Of a stretch of DNA of 64,000 nt, positions 51,801 to 61,432 are shown in pieces. The position numbers and the translations under genes were made by a program. Source of the DNA: SKKY01 sp965228015 (GTDB lineage: Bacteria; Bacillota; Peptococcia; Peptococcales; SKKY01); NCBI GenBank assembly GCA_965228015.1, contig OZ245787.1, positions 124,001-188,000 on the forward strand. The letters are read 5' to 3'. Every line of letters starts with the position of its first letter. Within the stretch, counting starts at the first letter, position 1. The notes below the pieces were generated by a model, which did no database searches, had not been told where the DNA came from, and saw only the letters and a list, made by a program, of their open reading frames with translations.

Positions 51801-53342
51801 AATAATTATGGGTAAAAAAACAAAAAAATATTAGAGCAACTCCTTATGTTACAATTAAATCGCTAAACCAAATCGCAAAAAAAGGAGAAACTCTAATGAA
51901 TAATATTATACATGAAATTGCAACTAAAATCAGTAAAGAAATAGCAGAAAATATGGAAACAACTTTAATTGAGGGAAATAATATATCTGAATTCATTTTA
52001 AAAACCAAAAAAATGCTGGATGAAGTTGGGGTTGCAATTACAGAAAAAGTACTTGAAACTGTAGATATTTTAGTTAAAAAAGATTGTGCAAGAAAAAGAG
52101 ACTGGAAAATAAAGGAAACAAAGTCGAAGAAAAGTTTGGCGACGATATTTGGTGAAGTAACCTATAAAAGAACGTATTATGTTCATAAAATTACCGGTGA
52201 ATATAAATACTTATCTGATGAAGCTGTTGGTATTGAAGCAAATGACAGAATGGATATATTGCTAGAATCAATGTTAATAGAAGAAGCAATAGAGATACCA
52301 TACAGAAAAAGTAGCGAAAAAATATCGAAGAATGTATATCTTACTAGTCAAACAGTAATGAATTCTATTAGAAAGCTTAAAGATATTTCTAATCATGCAG
52401 CACCAGTGAAAAAAACTGATTCTCAAGCTAAGATTTTGTACATCGAAGCTGATGAAGATCATGTTTCACTTCAAAAAGGAACATGTGCCGAACCTAGATT
52501 AATTTATGTTCACGAAGGTAAGTGAAAGGTAAGTAAAGATAGATATGAATTAATAAATCCCAGATACTTTAGTGGTCTCTACCAAGATAGTGCTGATTTA
52601 TGGCTTGAAGTAGCTGATTATATTGATAGCAACTATGAAGAAGAAACTATTGAAAAGATATATTTATCAGGAGATGGAGCCAACTGGATAAAACAAGGCA
52701 AAGAATGGATTAAAGATAGTATCTATGTTTTAGATAGATACTATTTGTCGAAATATATAAAGAAGGCAACTGCTCATATGAAAGGCACACACCAAATGAT
52801 GTGGTATTACATAAATACGAAAAGGAAAGATTTCGTAAAAGATTTATTCAAAGCAATAATTGAAGAAACAGAATCAGAAACAAAAAATAGAAGCAATAAA
52901 AGATGCTAGAAGTTATGTGTTAAATAATTGGGAAGGTATAATGAATCAATATGACCCGGATTATATAGGTTGTAGCACAGAAGGCCATATTAGTCATATA
53001 TTATCTGCAAGATTAAGTTCAAGGCCTCTAAGCTGGTGCAGAGAAGGTGTTGATCAAATGTCACGTCTGAGGGCTTTTAAGGCTAATTCAGGTAATGTAT
53101 ATGATTTAGTAAAAGAAAGAAGCAAGAAAAACAGAAACAAGAATCATAAAATTAGAAAGCCGTGTTATAAAAAAGCTACGAACCTAATATCAGATGAGAA
53201 ATTCGGCAATGTGCCAGTAGTTTTAACTGGTAAGAGAACTTGGAAAAGAGAATTGTTTAAAAGGATAGCGAGTGCGATTTAGCACGTAATACATACAAGG
53301 GGTTTTTTATTCTTTTAAAACCCATAATTAATTGACACGATC
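51791..53342 (+). mobile_element. ISLre2-family insertion sequence, copy 2
   Basis: 1552 bp with the same ends as copy 1. Flanking 9-mers tttgatgag (left) and aagctgtac (right) do not match, unlike copies 1 and 3. This copy probably lies at a recombination joint. Its right end carries TTGACA (53332-53337) pointing toward lepB. Confidence 0.88.
51896..53282 (+). pseudogene. ISLre2-family transposase (copy 2)
   Basis: The longest N-terminal frame of the three copies: 209 residues to VHEGK, where the same TGA as in copies 1 and 3 occurs (~52523). The frame goes on (KVSKDRYELINPRYFSGLYQ, IYLSGDGANWIKQGKEWI with likely catalytic residues) up to the shared poly-A slip near 52880, then the C-terminal part to 53282. 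Confidence 0.85.
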
Positions 53343-53414
53343 AAGCTGTACTATAATACTTTACTAAATTTTCACGCTACTGTATAATAATTCTAAATAA
53401 TTCAGGAGAACAAT

Positions 53415-53912
53415 ATGAAAATTAAAAAAATCTTTAGTATTATTATTTTTTTTATTTTAATAAATATAACAGTTTTTAAAATATACTGGGTTCCTTCTGA
53501 TTCCATGGAGAATACTATAAATGCGGGAGATTTTGCATATGTATATCAATTGCCCTATCTTTTGAATTACGGGCGGCCTGAATATAATGATATACTTGTT
53601 TTTTCTTACCCAAAGGATAAACAATATAATTATGTAAAAAGATTGATTGGGAAACCTGGAGACGTTATCTCAATCTTTGAGAATAAGCTTTACAGAAATG
53701 ATAGTGAAGTTGCAGAAGAATATCTTAATATAAAGAGTGAAATGATGGATTATGGACCGGTTACAGTACCGGAGTATTCCTATTTTTTTATGGGTGATAA
53801 CAGAGAAAGAAGTATAGATAGCAGAGAATGGGGCTTTGTTGATTGTTCCTTGATAAAGGGAAAAGTAATATCAGTAATATGGCCTTTGGAAAGAGCAGGT
53901 GAAATAAAATGA
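53415..53912 (+). CDS. lepB: signal peptidase I
   Basis: 165 residues. N-terminal membrane anchor (IFSIIIFFILINITVFKIYW), catalytic Ser in WVPSDSMENTI, general-base Lys in YVKRLIGKPGD, box E FMGDNRERSIDSREWG. It removes signal peptides from Sec-exported precursors. It is intact and overlaps the rbgA start by four bases. In most Firmicutes rplS lies directly upstream; here an ISLre2 copy does. A TATAAT (53352-53357) lies 14 bases after the element's TTGACA, so its promoter may be partly IS-derived. Confidence 0.92.
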   Translation: MKIKKIFSIIIFFILINITVFKIYWVPSDSMENTINAGDFAYVYQLPYLLNYGRPEYNDILVFSYPKDKQYNYVKRLIGKPGDVISIFENKLYRNDSEVAEEYLNIKSEMMDYGPVTVPEYSYFFMGDNRERSIDSREWGFVDCSLIKGKVISVIWPLERAGEIK

Positions 53913-54799
53913 CTATTCAATGGTTTCCTGGTCATATGGCAAAAACAAGAAAATTGATTCAGGAAAATTTAAAAGGTATAGATGTTGTTGTTGAAATTTT
54001 AGATGGCAGAATACCACTAAGCAGTAAAAATCCTCTTATAGATGATTTGATTAAAGGAAAAGAAAGACTTGTTATTTTAAATAAATCTGATTTAGCAGAT
54101 GAAATAAAAACAAAAGAATGGATAGAATATTTTGACAGCCAGGAAGGAACAAAGGCTATTCAGATTAATTCATTGAAAGACGCAAAAAATATTAAAAAAC
54201 TAATTAAAGATAATATAGAGATTCTTACTAAACAAAAAAGAGAAAAAAAATTAAAAAAAGGTATTAAATCTTTTGCTATAAGAATAATGATAGTTGGAAT
54301 TCCAAACGTAGGAAAAAGTACATTTATTAATTCTATAGTAGGAAAACAATCTGCCAAAGTTGGAAATAAGCCTGGAGTAACAAGAGGAAAGCAATGGATT
54401 AAGTTTGATAATGAAATTGAAATTATGGATACCCCGGGAATCTTATGGCCTAAGTTTGAAGCTCCTGATGCAGGCTTGAAACTTGCTTTAACAGGAACAA
54501 TAAAAGATGATGTTTTCCATTTTGAACCTTCTGCTATAGCATTGATAGATTTTCTTAAGAAAAATTATCCAAACAAACTTAAAGAAAGATATAAGCTTTC
54601 TGATGAGGAATTAAATCTGGAGGCTCCATTATTAACGGAAAAAATCGGAGAAAAAAGAGGATGCCTTTTAAAGGGTGGAGTAATTGACATGAAAAAAACA
54701 GCTTCAATTATTATTACTGAGTACAGAAAAGGAAGCTTGGGAAAAATTACTTTGGAATCTCCGGAAAATATAGATAAGGATGAGGAAATTAAACTTTAA
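53909..54799 (+). CDS. rbgA: ribosome biogenesis GTPase RbgA (YlqF)
   Basis: 296 residues, circularly permuted GTPase: G4 NKSD (residues ~59-62) precedes G1 GIPNVGKSTF (~131-140) and G3 DTPGIL (~174). The N-terminal start TIQWFPGHMAKTRKLI and the C-terminal ANTAR-like RNA-binding tail (GCLLKGGVIDMKKTASIII) are those of RbgA, which matures the 50S subunit. It is intact and sits between lepB and rnhB, the usual Firmicute order. Confidence 0.95.
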   Translation: MTIQWFPGHMAKTRKLIQENLKGIDVVVEILDGRIPLSSKNPLIDDLIKGKERLVILNKSDLADEIKTKEWIEYFDSQEGTKAIQINSLKDAKNIKKLIKDNIEILTKQKREKKLKKGIKSFAIRIMIVGIPNVGKSTFINSIVGKQSAKVGNKPGVTRGKQWIKFDNEIEIMDTPGILWPKFEAPDAGLKLALTGTIKDDVFHFEPSAIALIDFLKKNYPNKLKERYKLSDEELNLEAPLLTEKIGEKRGCLLKGGVIDMKKTASIIITEYRKGSLGKITLESPENIDKDEEIKL

Positions 54800-55171
54800 A
54801 GGGGAAAAGCTGGCAACAGAAAAGTTAAGATTGTCAAAATTATATTCCTGGGAAAAAGAATTAATGGAAAGGGGATATAGATATATTGCTGGAACAGATG
54901 AGGCGGGGAGAGGTCCCATAGCAGGGCCTGTAGTAGCAGCTTCTGTTATTCTTGAGCCAGACACTTACCTTGAAGGTTTGAATGATTCAAAAAAGTTTCA
55001 CCTAAAAAAAGAGAAAAATTATTTGATGAAATAATTGAAAAATGTGTGTGTTTTGGAATAAAAGTAATAGATAACGATGAAATTGACAGAATTAATATTC
55101 TTCAAAGTTCTTGTATTGCAATGAAAATGGCTATTGATGAAATGGACATTATCCCTGATTTTGTCCTTGTA

Positions 55172-56723
55172 GATCGCGTCAATTAATTATGGGTTTTAAA
55201 AGAATAAAAAAATCCCTTGTATGTATTACGTGCTAAATCGCACTCGCTATCCTTTTAAATAATTCTCTTTTCCAAGTTCTCTTACCAGTTAAAACTACTG
55301 GCACATTGCCGAATTTCTCATCTGATATTAGGTTCGTAGCTTTTTTATAACACGGCTTTCTAATTTTATGATTCTTGTTTCTGTTTTTCTTGCTTCTTTC
55401 TTTTACTAAATCATATACATTACCTGAATTAGCCTTAAAAGCCCTCAGACGTGACATTTGATCAACACCTTCTCTGCACCAGCTTAGAGGCCTTGAACTT
55501 AATCTTGCAGATAATATATGACTAATATGGCCTTCTGTGCTACAACCTATATAATCCGGGTCATATTGATTCATTATACCTTCCCAATTATTTAACACAT
55601 AACTTCTAGCATCTTTTATTGCTTCTATTTTTTGTTTCTGATTCTGTTTCTTCAATTATTGCTTTGAATAAATCTTTTACGAAATCTTTCCTTTTCGTAT
55701 TTATGTAATACCACATCATTTGGTGCGTGCCTTTCATATGAGCAGTTGCCTTCTTTATATATTTCGACAAATAGTATCTATCTAAAACATAGATACTATC
55801 TTTAATCCATTCTTTGCCTTGTTTTATCCAGTTGGCTCCATCTCCTGATAAATATATCTTTTCGATAATTTCTTCTTCATAGTTGCTATCAATATAATCA
55901 GCTACTTCAAGCCATAAATCAGCACTATCTTGGTAGAGACCACTAAAGTATCTGGGATTTATTAATTCATATCTATCTTTACTTACCTTTCACTTACCTT
56001 CGTGAACATAAATTAATCTAGGTTCGGCACATGTTCCTCTTTGAAGTGAAACATGATCTTCATCAGCTTCGATGTACAAAATCTTAGCTTGAGAATCAGT
56101 TTTTTCACTGGTGCTGCATGATTAGAAATATCTTTAAGCTTTCTAATAGAATTCATTGCTGTTTGACCAGTAAGATACACATTCTTCGATATTTTTTCGC
56201 TACTTTTTCTGTATGGTATCTCTATTGCTTCTTCTATTAACATTGATTCTAGCAATATATCCATTCTGTCATTTGCTTCAATACCAACAGCTTCATCAGA
56301 TAAGTATTTATATTCACCGGTAATTTTATGAACATAATACGTTCTTTTATAGGTTACTTCACCAAATATCGTCGCCAAACTTTTCTTCGACTTTGTTTCC
56401 TTTATTTTCCAGTCTCTTTTTCTTGCACAATCTTTTTTAACTAAAATATCTACAGTTTCAAGTGCTTTTTCCGTAATTGCAACCCCAACTTCATCCAGTA
56501 TTTTTTTGGTTTTTAAAATGAATTCAGATATATTATTTCCCTCAATTAAAGTTGTTTCCATATTTTCTGCTATTTCTTTACTGATTTTAGTTGCAATTTC
56601 ATGTATAATATTATTCATTAGAGTTTCTCCTTTTTTGCGATTTGGTTTAGCGATTTAATTGTAACATAAGGAATTGCTCTAATATTTTTTTGTTTTTTTT
56701 ACCCATAATTATTTTACACTAAC
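55172..56723 (-). mobile_element. ISLre2-family insertion sequence, copy 3
   Basis: 1552 bp, inverted relative to copies 1 and 2, with exact 9-bp target duplication gtccttgta. It differs from copy 2 mostly by transitions (for example GTA/GCA, AGT/GGT and ATG/ATA codon pairs in the transposase). Confidence 0.93.
55233..56618 (-). pseudogene. ISLre2-family transposase (copy 3)
   Basis: Carries the same poly-A loss as copy 1 near 56105, the same TGA after VHEGK near 55992 and the same poly-A slip near 55650 as both others. The C-terminal 140-residue part matches copy 2 exactly at the protein level. Confidence 0.85.
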
Positions 56724-57060
56724 GTCCTTGTAGACGGTTTAGAAAATAAGTCTATAACGTTATCCCAGTTAAACCTTATAAAAGGGGACTCAAAAAGCGC
56801 TTCTATAGCTGCAGCTTCTATTTTAGCAAAGGTATACAGAGACAGAATTATGGAAGAATATGATTTATTGTATCCCCAGTACGGATTCGCCTCCCATAAA
56901 GGATATCCTACCAAGAAATATATCCAGGCTGTAATGGACTATGGTGTCTTAAAAATACATAGAAAAACCCTTACACCCATATCAAAGTTGTTATAAAATT
57001 GATATAATTTTTTATATATTGATTATTCTGAAAATTCAAAAATATTATAAGGGGGTATAT

Positions 57061-57423
57061 ATGATGAATGAATATGCAATTGTAGGTGTATTTTTAATTT
57101 TAGGGATTGCTTTTGGCTTTGCTGCATTAATTGCTAGCTGGTTCTTAAGGCCAAAACCTAATAATCACAATAAATTAAAAAATGAAGTTTATGAGTGTGG
57201 TATGGAAACAATTGGAGAAACTAAAGTACAGTTCAAAATAAATTATTTTATAGTAGCTATAGTTTTTTTGATTTTTGATGTTGAAACATTATTTTTATAC
57301 CCTTGGGCATTAGTTTTTAAAGAAATTGGAACTTTAGCCTTTTTAGAGATGTTTATTTTTCTTTTGATTTTGATCTTAGGATTTATTTATGCATGGAAAG
57401 AAGGTGCTTTTGATTGGCGGTAA
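57061..57423 (+). CDS. nuoA: NADH-quinone oxidoreductase subunit A
   Basis: About 120 residues, three membrane helices, with the family signature YECGMETIGETKVQFKINYF and FLIFDVETLFLYPWA. First gene of the operon after gggggtatat. Two adjacent ATG codons (57061, 57064) are both usable. It belongs to the membrane arm at the quinone site. Its stop overlaps the nuoB start. A TTGATA/GATTAT-like pair lies near 57000-57026 but is too weak to call a promoter. Confidence 0.95.
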   Translation: MMNEYAIVGVFLILGIAFGFAALIASWFLRPKPNNHNKLKNEVYECGMETIGETKVQFKINYFIVAIVFLIFDVETLFLYPWALVFKEIGTLAFLEMFIFLLILILGFIYAWKEGAFDWR

Positions 57424-57944
57424 TTAATAAAGAAGATGGAAGAACCAAAGTAAACGATACAGAAGAACTATTAAAAAATAATATAATAGTTACTTCAGTT
57501 GATAAAGTTTTAAACTGGGCCAGAGGAAATTCTCTATGGTCTTTAACATTTGGTCTTGCTTGCTGTGCTATTGAAATGATAGGAGCAACTCAATCAAGAT
57601 ATGACTTATCCCGTTTTGGCTATGAAGTATTTAGACCATCTCCAAGACAAGCTGATGTAATGATAGTTGCCGGGACTGTTACAAAAAAAATGGCTCCTGC
57701 AATAGTTAGAATCTATGAACAAATGCCAGAACCAAAATGGGTAATTGCTATGGGTAATTGTGCTGTTGGCGGTGGTCCCTTTGCAGATTCTTACTCTGTT
57801 GTTGCAGGTGCAGATAAAATAATACCAGTAGATATTTATATACCTGGATGTCCTCCTCGTCCAGAAGCTTTAATTCATGGAATGTTAAAATTAAAGGAAA
57901 AGATTAATAATCCGGAAATGGTGAGGTTAGAAAAAAATGGATAA
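57414..57944 (+). CDS. nuoB: NADH-quinone oxidoreductase subunit B (N2 cluster)
   Basis: 176 residues, TTG start at 57414 inside nuoA. N2 iron-sulfur ligands are seen in LACCAIEM, MGNCAVGGGPF and PGCPPRPEAL. The GATQSRYDLSRFG motif next to the quinone pocket is present. Overlaps nuoC by eight bases. Confidence 0.95.
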   Translation: MAVINKEDGRTKVNDTEELLKNNIIVTSVDKVLNWARGNSLWSLTFGLACCAIEMIGATQSRYDLSRFGYEVFRPSPRQADVMIVAGTVTKKMAPAIVRIYEQMPEPKWVIAMGNCAVGGGPFADSYSVVAGADKIIPVDIYIPGCPPRPEALIHGMLKLKEKINNPEMVRLEKNG

Positions 57945-58293
57945 TATCCAAGTGGAAATTAAAAATTTTTTTATTTTTATGGAAAAAAAGTTTCTTGAAA
58001 AATATGATTATCTAATAGACGTTACTGCAGCAGATTTTAAAGAAAATTTTATGATGTATTATCACTTATCTTCATATAGTGATAATAATAAATTATTAGT
58101 AGTGAAAGTAAATATCCCAAAAGATAATCCTGAAATCCATTCTGTGTGTTCTTTGTGGAGTTCTGCTGATTGGATGGAAAGAGAAGTTTTTGATATGTTT
58201 GGAATAATGTTTTTAAATCATCCAAATTTAAAGAGAATACTTTTGCCAGATGACTTTATTGGACATCCTATGAGAAAAGACTATAAAATTTGA
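57937..58293 (+). CDS. nuoC: NADH-quinone oxidoreductase subunit C (30-kDa)
   Basis: 118 residues, shorter than the ~150-200 residues common in the family, but with the core WMEREVFDMFGIMFLNHPNL and RILLPDDFIGHPMRKDY. It packs on NuoD in the Q module. The shortness is at the N-terminus; the protein is otherwise intact. Confidence 0.92.
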   Translation: MDNIQVEIKNFFIFMEKKFLEKYDYLIDVTAADFKENFMMYYHLSSYSDNNKLLVVKVNIPKDNPEIHSVCSLWSSADWMEREVFDMFGIMFLNHPNLKRILLPDDFIGHPMRKDYKI

Positions 58294-58302
58294 GGTGATA
58301 CT

Positions 58303-59397
58303 TTGAAGACACAAGAATTAAAATTAAACCTTGGGCCACAACATCCAAGTACACATGGCGTCTATCATTTGATAGTTACACTTGATGGTGAGGTTGTAAA
58401 AAGTGGCACATCAATTATTGGTTACCTTCATAGAGGTATAGAAAAACTAGCAGAAGATAGAACTTATCAGCAATTTATACCATATACTGACAGACTAGAT
58501 TATTTAGCTTCAATGAACAATAATCTTGCATACGTTCAGACAATTGAAAAATTAGCAAATATTGAAGTTGCTGAAAGAGCGGAATATCTAAGAGTAATAT
58601 TTGCTGAACTACAAAGAATTGCAAGTCATTTAGTAGGTGTAGGTACTTTCGTCATGGACCTTGGTGCGGTTACAGGAGTTTTTTATCCCTTTGCACATAG
58701 AGAAAGAATTATGGATCTTTTTAGTATGACCTGTGGTGGAAGGTTAACATATAATTATATGCGTTTTGGGGGAGTATCGCATGATATTCCAGAAGGTTTT
58801 ATTAACAAGTTGAATGAAGTCCTATTTTATATAGAGAAATCAGTTGAAGAATATCATCAACTAGTAACAGGTAATGAAATTTTTATATATAGAACAAAAA
58901 ATATTGGCTGCATAAGTAAAGAAATGGCTAAAGATTTTGGTTTTTCCGGTCCGAATTTAAGAGCTTCAGGTGTACCTTATGATTTAAGAAAAGAAAGACC
59001 ATATGGTATTTATGACAGATTTGATTTTAATATACCAACTTTAAATAATGGAGACTGCTATGACCGATATCTAGTTCGATTGTTAGAAATACAAGAAAGT
59101 ATAAATATTATAAGACAAGCAATACAAACCATTCCAGAAGGACCGACTATTAGTAAAGTTCCGAAAATAATAAAACCTCCTGCTGGTGAAATATATCATA
59201 GCAATGAAAATCCAAAAGGAGAACTTGGTTTTTTTGTAATTAGTGATGGTTCAGTGAAACCATATAGAATACATTGCAGAAGACCTTCTTTTGTAAATGT
59301 AAGTATCCTAGATAAAATAATCAGTAATTATAAAATTGCAGATGTGATTGCGATTCTCGCAAGTATTGATATAGTTTTAGGTGAAGTAGATGGATAA
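58303..59397 (+). CDS. nuoD: NADH-quinone oxidoreductase subunit D (49-kDa)
   Basis: 364 residues from TTG at 58303 (gaggtgatac site). LNLGPQHPSTHGV, RGIEKLAEDRTYQQFIPYTD, RIASHLVGVGTFVMDLGA and RPSFVNVSIL (C-terminal) are conserved. The Ni-binding cysteines of related hydrogenases are absent, confirming a complex I subunit. It forms the quinone pocket with NuoB. Confidence 0.95.
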   Translation: MKTQELKLNLGPQHPSTHGVYHLIVTLDGEVVKSGTSIIGYLHRGIEKLAEDRTYQQFIPYTDRLDYLASMNNNLAYVQTIEKLANIEVAERAEYLRVIFAELQRIASHLVGVGTFVMDLGAVTGVFYPFAHRERIMDLFSMTCGGRLTYNYMRFGGVSHDIPEGFINKLNEVLFYIEKSVEEYHQLVTGNEIFIYRTKNIGCISKEMAKDFGFSGPNLRASGVPYDLRKERPYGIYDRFDFNIPTLNNGDCYDRYLVRLLEIQESINIIRQAIQTIPEGPTISKVPKIIKPPAGEIYHSNENPKGELGFFVISDGSVKPYRIHCRRPSFVNVSILDKIISNYKIADVIAILASIDIVLGEVDG

Positions 59398-59415
59398 GGA
59401 GGAGCTAAAATATAT

Positions 59416-60462
59416 ATGTTAAATATACTTGAATTTGTTGATAACCTTTTTATCAATATAGCTAATTTACTTAGAAGTTTTATTCAATGGACTGGTATAA
59501 ATGATTTTTGGACAGATTTTTTTATGATTATAGTCTACTTTGCTGGAATTATTATTGTAATGATGGGTTCAGCCCTAGTCCTTGTATTAGCCGAAAGAAA
59601 AATAGCTGGTTATACTCAACTTAGACCGGGACCTAATAGGGTTGGACCATGGGGGATTTTTCAAACCGTAGCGGATGCAATAAAACTTTTAACTAAAGAA
59701 GATATTATGCCCAAAGGTGCTGATAAAATTGTGTTTACATTAGCTCCGATTCTAGTCTTAATTCCGGCAATTTTGGCTTTTGTTGTTATACCTTTTGGAA
59801 ATAACATTATAGCTTCGGATTTAGATATAGGAATTTTTTATCTTATTGCAGTTAGCTCACTTTCTACACTACCTTTTCTTATGGCTGGGTGGAGTTCTAA
59901 TAACAAGTATTCTCTTCTAGGAGGAATGAGAGCGGTAGCCCAAATGATAAGCTATGAAGTACCAATGGTATTTTCTCTTTTGGGTGTAGTAATGTTAGTT
60001 GGGTCTTTAAAAATGTCAGCTATTGCAGATGCACAATCAGGATTATGGTTTATTTTTTTTCAGCCAATTGCATTCATTATTTACGTGATATCTGCTACTG
60101 CAGAATGTAATCGGGCACCATTTGATATTCCAGAAGGTGAATCTGAAATAGTAGCAGGTATGTTTACAGAATATACAGGAATGAAATGGGCCTTGTTTTT
60201 CTTAGCAGAATATGCAAATTTAGTTTTAGTCTCTGCAGTTGCTGTAACCATGTTTTTTGGTGGATGGAATGGACCAGTTTTACCGGGCTGGATTTGGGTT
60301 TTTATTAAAGTATGTTTAATGTTATTTTTCTTTATGTGGATACGGTGGACTTTCCCAAGAGTTAGAGTTGACCACCTTATGAGTTTTGGGTGGAAATTTT
60401 TAGTGCCCTTGTCTCTTGTAAATATATTTTTAACAGGTATTGGAATTTATTTTTTTATTTAA
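59416..60462 (+). CDS. nuoH: NADH-quinone oxidoreductase subunit H
   Basis: 348 residues, about eight membrane helices: LAERKIAGYTQLRPGPNR, RAVAQMISYEVPMVFSLLG, ECNRAPFDIPEGESEIVAG, and the C-terminal FPRVRVDHLMSFGWKFLVPL. It links the quinone site to the proton channels. It follows nuoD directly; nuoE, F and G, which often stand between D and H, are not here. Confidence 0.95.
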   Translation: MLNILEFVDNLFINIANLLRSFIQWTGINDFWTDFFMIIVYFAGIIIVMMGSALVLVLAERKIAGYTQLRPGPNRVGPWGIFQTVADAIKLLTKEDIMPKGADKIVFTLAPILVLIPAILAFVVIPFGNNIIASDLDIGIFYLIAVSSLSTLPFLMAGWSSNNKYSLLGGMRAVAQMISYEVPMVFSLLGVVMLVGSLKMSAIADAQSGLWFIFFQPIAFIIYVISATAECNRAPFDIPEGESEIVAGMFTEYTGMKWALFFLAEYANLVLVSAVAVTMFFGGWNGPVLPGWIWVFIKVCLMLFFFMWIRWTFPRVRVDHLMSFGWKFLVPLSLVNIFLTGIGIYFFI

Positions 60463-60481
60463 ATAATTAGGCGGTGGTATT

Positions 60482-60925
60482 TTGTACGGCAAAGGATTAA
60501 TAATGGGAATGCTTTTAACCATCAAAAAATTTTTCAGTAAGAAAATAACTGAAAATTATCCTGATGAACAACCTTTGATAGACGATAGATGGAGAGGCTC
60601 TTTTAAATATGATGCAAATGAATGTATTTTATGTAACATGTGTGTTAATGCCTGCCCAAATAAAGCAATAATTTTAGACTTTGAAAAAGATGAAAATAAT
60701 AAGCGTATTCTAAAAAGATTTGAAATAAATTTTGAGCGATGTCTAGTCTGTGGTTTTTGCGTAGAAGCTTGTCCAAAAAAATGTTTGCGTTTTACAAAAG
60801 AATTTGAACTTTCGGAGTTTCATAAAGAAAATATATATTTGGATTTATTTAAGAATGGTAAATTGGAATTACCAGGATCAGTCTATTTTCAAGAAAAAAT
60901 TGAAACAAAGAAGGAGGATGATTAA
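60482..60925 (+). CDS. nuoI: NADH-quinone oxidoreductase subunit I (two 4Fe-4S)
   Basis: 147 residues, start TTG at 60482 after ggcggtgg (a downstream ATG at 60503 is an alternative). Two ferredoxin motifs, CILCNMCVNACP and CLVCGFCVEACP, bind the N6a/N6b clusters that feed electrons to NuoB. The N-terminus is more basic than usual. Confidence 0.94.
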   Translation: MYGKGLIMGMLLTIKKFFSKKITENYPDEQPLIDDRWRGSFKYDANECILCNMCVNACPNKAIILDFEKDENNKRILKRFEINFERCLVCGFCVEACPKKCLRFTKEFELSEFHKENIYLDLFKNGKLELPGSVYFQEKIETKKEDD

Positions 60926-61432
60926 ATGGATTTAAATACGATATCCTTTTTAATAATTGCAGGCATATCTATATTATTTGCATTGGGTGTTGTTCTTCTG
61001 GAAAATATTGTACATTCAGCTCTTTCTTTAATTGTTACATTTCTTGGTATGGCTGGTATTTTTTTGTTACTTAATGCAGATTTTTTAGGATTAGTACAAG
61101 TATTAGCTTACGGAGGTGCTGTTGCAGTTCTAATAATTTTTGCGGTTATGCTTGTTCAAAATTCTGATAATAAAAAAAACTCCAGCGGATTTACAAGATT
61201 AAGTCCAATTGCATTTTTTGCAACAATTTTATTGTTAATTTTAATTAATTCATTAATATTTTATTCGAAATGGAATATTTTAGAAACCACTATAATTACC
61301 AATTCTGCAGAAAAAATTGCACATTTAATGTTTTCTGATTTTGCAATTCCATTCGAAGCTGCTGCAGTATTATTACTTGTTGCTTTAATTGGTGCAATAT
61401 TAGTAGGAAAAGGAGCTGATAAGGAAGAATGA
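60926..61432 (+). CDS. nuoJ: NADH-quinone oxidoreductase subunit J
   Basis: 168 residues, five membrane helices, with LVQVLAYGGAVAVLIIFAVM (the pi-bulge helix TM3) conserved. It overlaps nuoK by four bases. Confidence 0.94.
   Translation: MDLNTISFLIIAGISILFALGVVLLENIVHSALSLIVTFLGMAGIFLLLNADFLGLVQVLAYGGAVAVLIIFAVMLVQNSDNKKNSSGFTRLSPIAFFATILLLILINSLIFYSKWNILETTIITNSAEKIAHLMFSDFAIPFEAAAVLLLVALIGAILVGKGADKEE

Larger units (their letters stand above)
54780..56996 (+). pseudogene. rnhB: ribonuclease HII, split by ISLre2 copy 3
   Basis: Start MRKLNFKGEKL overlaps rbgA. The catalytic AGTDEAGRGPIAGPVVAA (Asp-Glu) is present. A poly-A contraction near 54990 (NDSKK-VSPKKREKLF) shifts the frame. The frame then reaches DFVLVD and is cut at 55171. 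It resumes after the element (VLVDGLENKSITLS, KGDSKSASIAAASILAKVYRD, SHKGYPTKKY) to TAA at 56996. The 9-bp duplication gtccttgta (55163-55171, 56724-56732) shows a genuine insertion. It would remove RNA from RNA:DNA hybrids; loss is tolerable if RNase HIII or HI exists elsewhere. Confidence 0.92.

Noticed and set aside
1..56996. All frameshifts being sequencing error
   Set aside because: Not excluded for single runs, but lesions avoid 7 kb of nuo genes with runs as long as 8 T. They coexist with nonsense transitions and transition-rich IS divergence that read errors would not produce.
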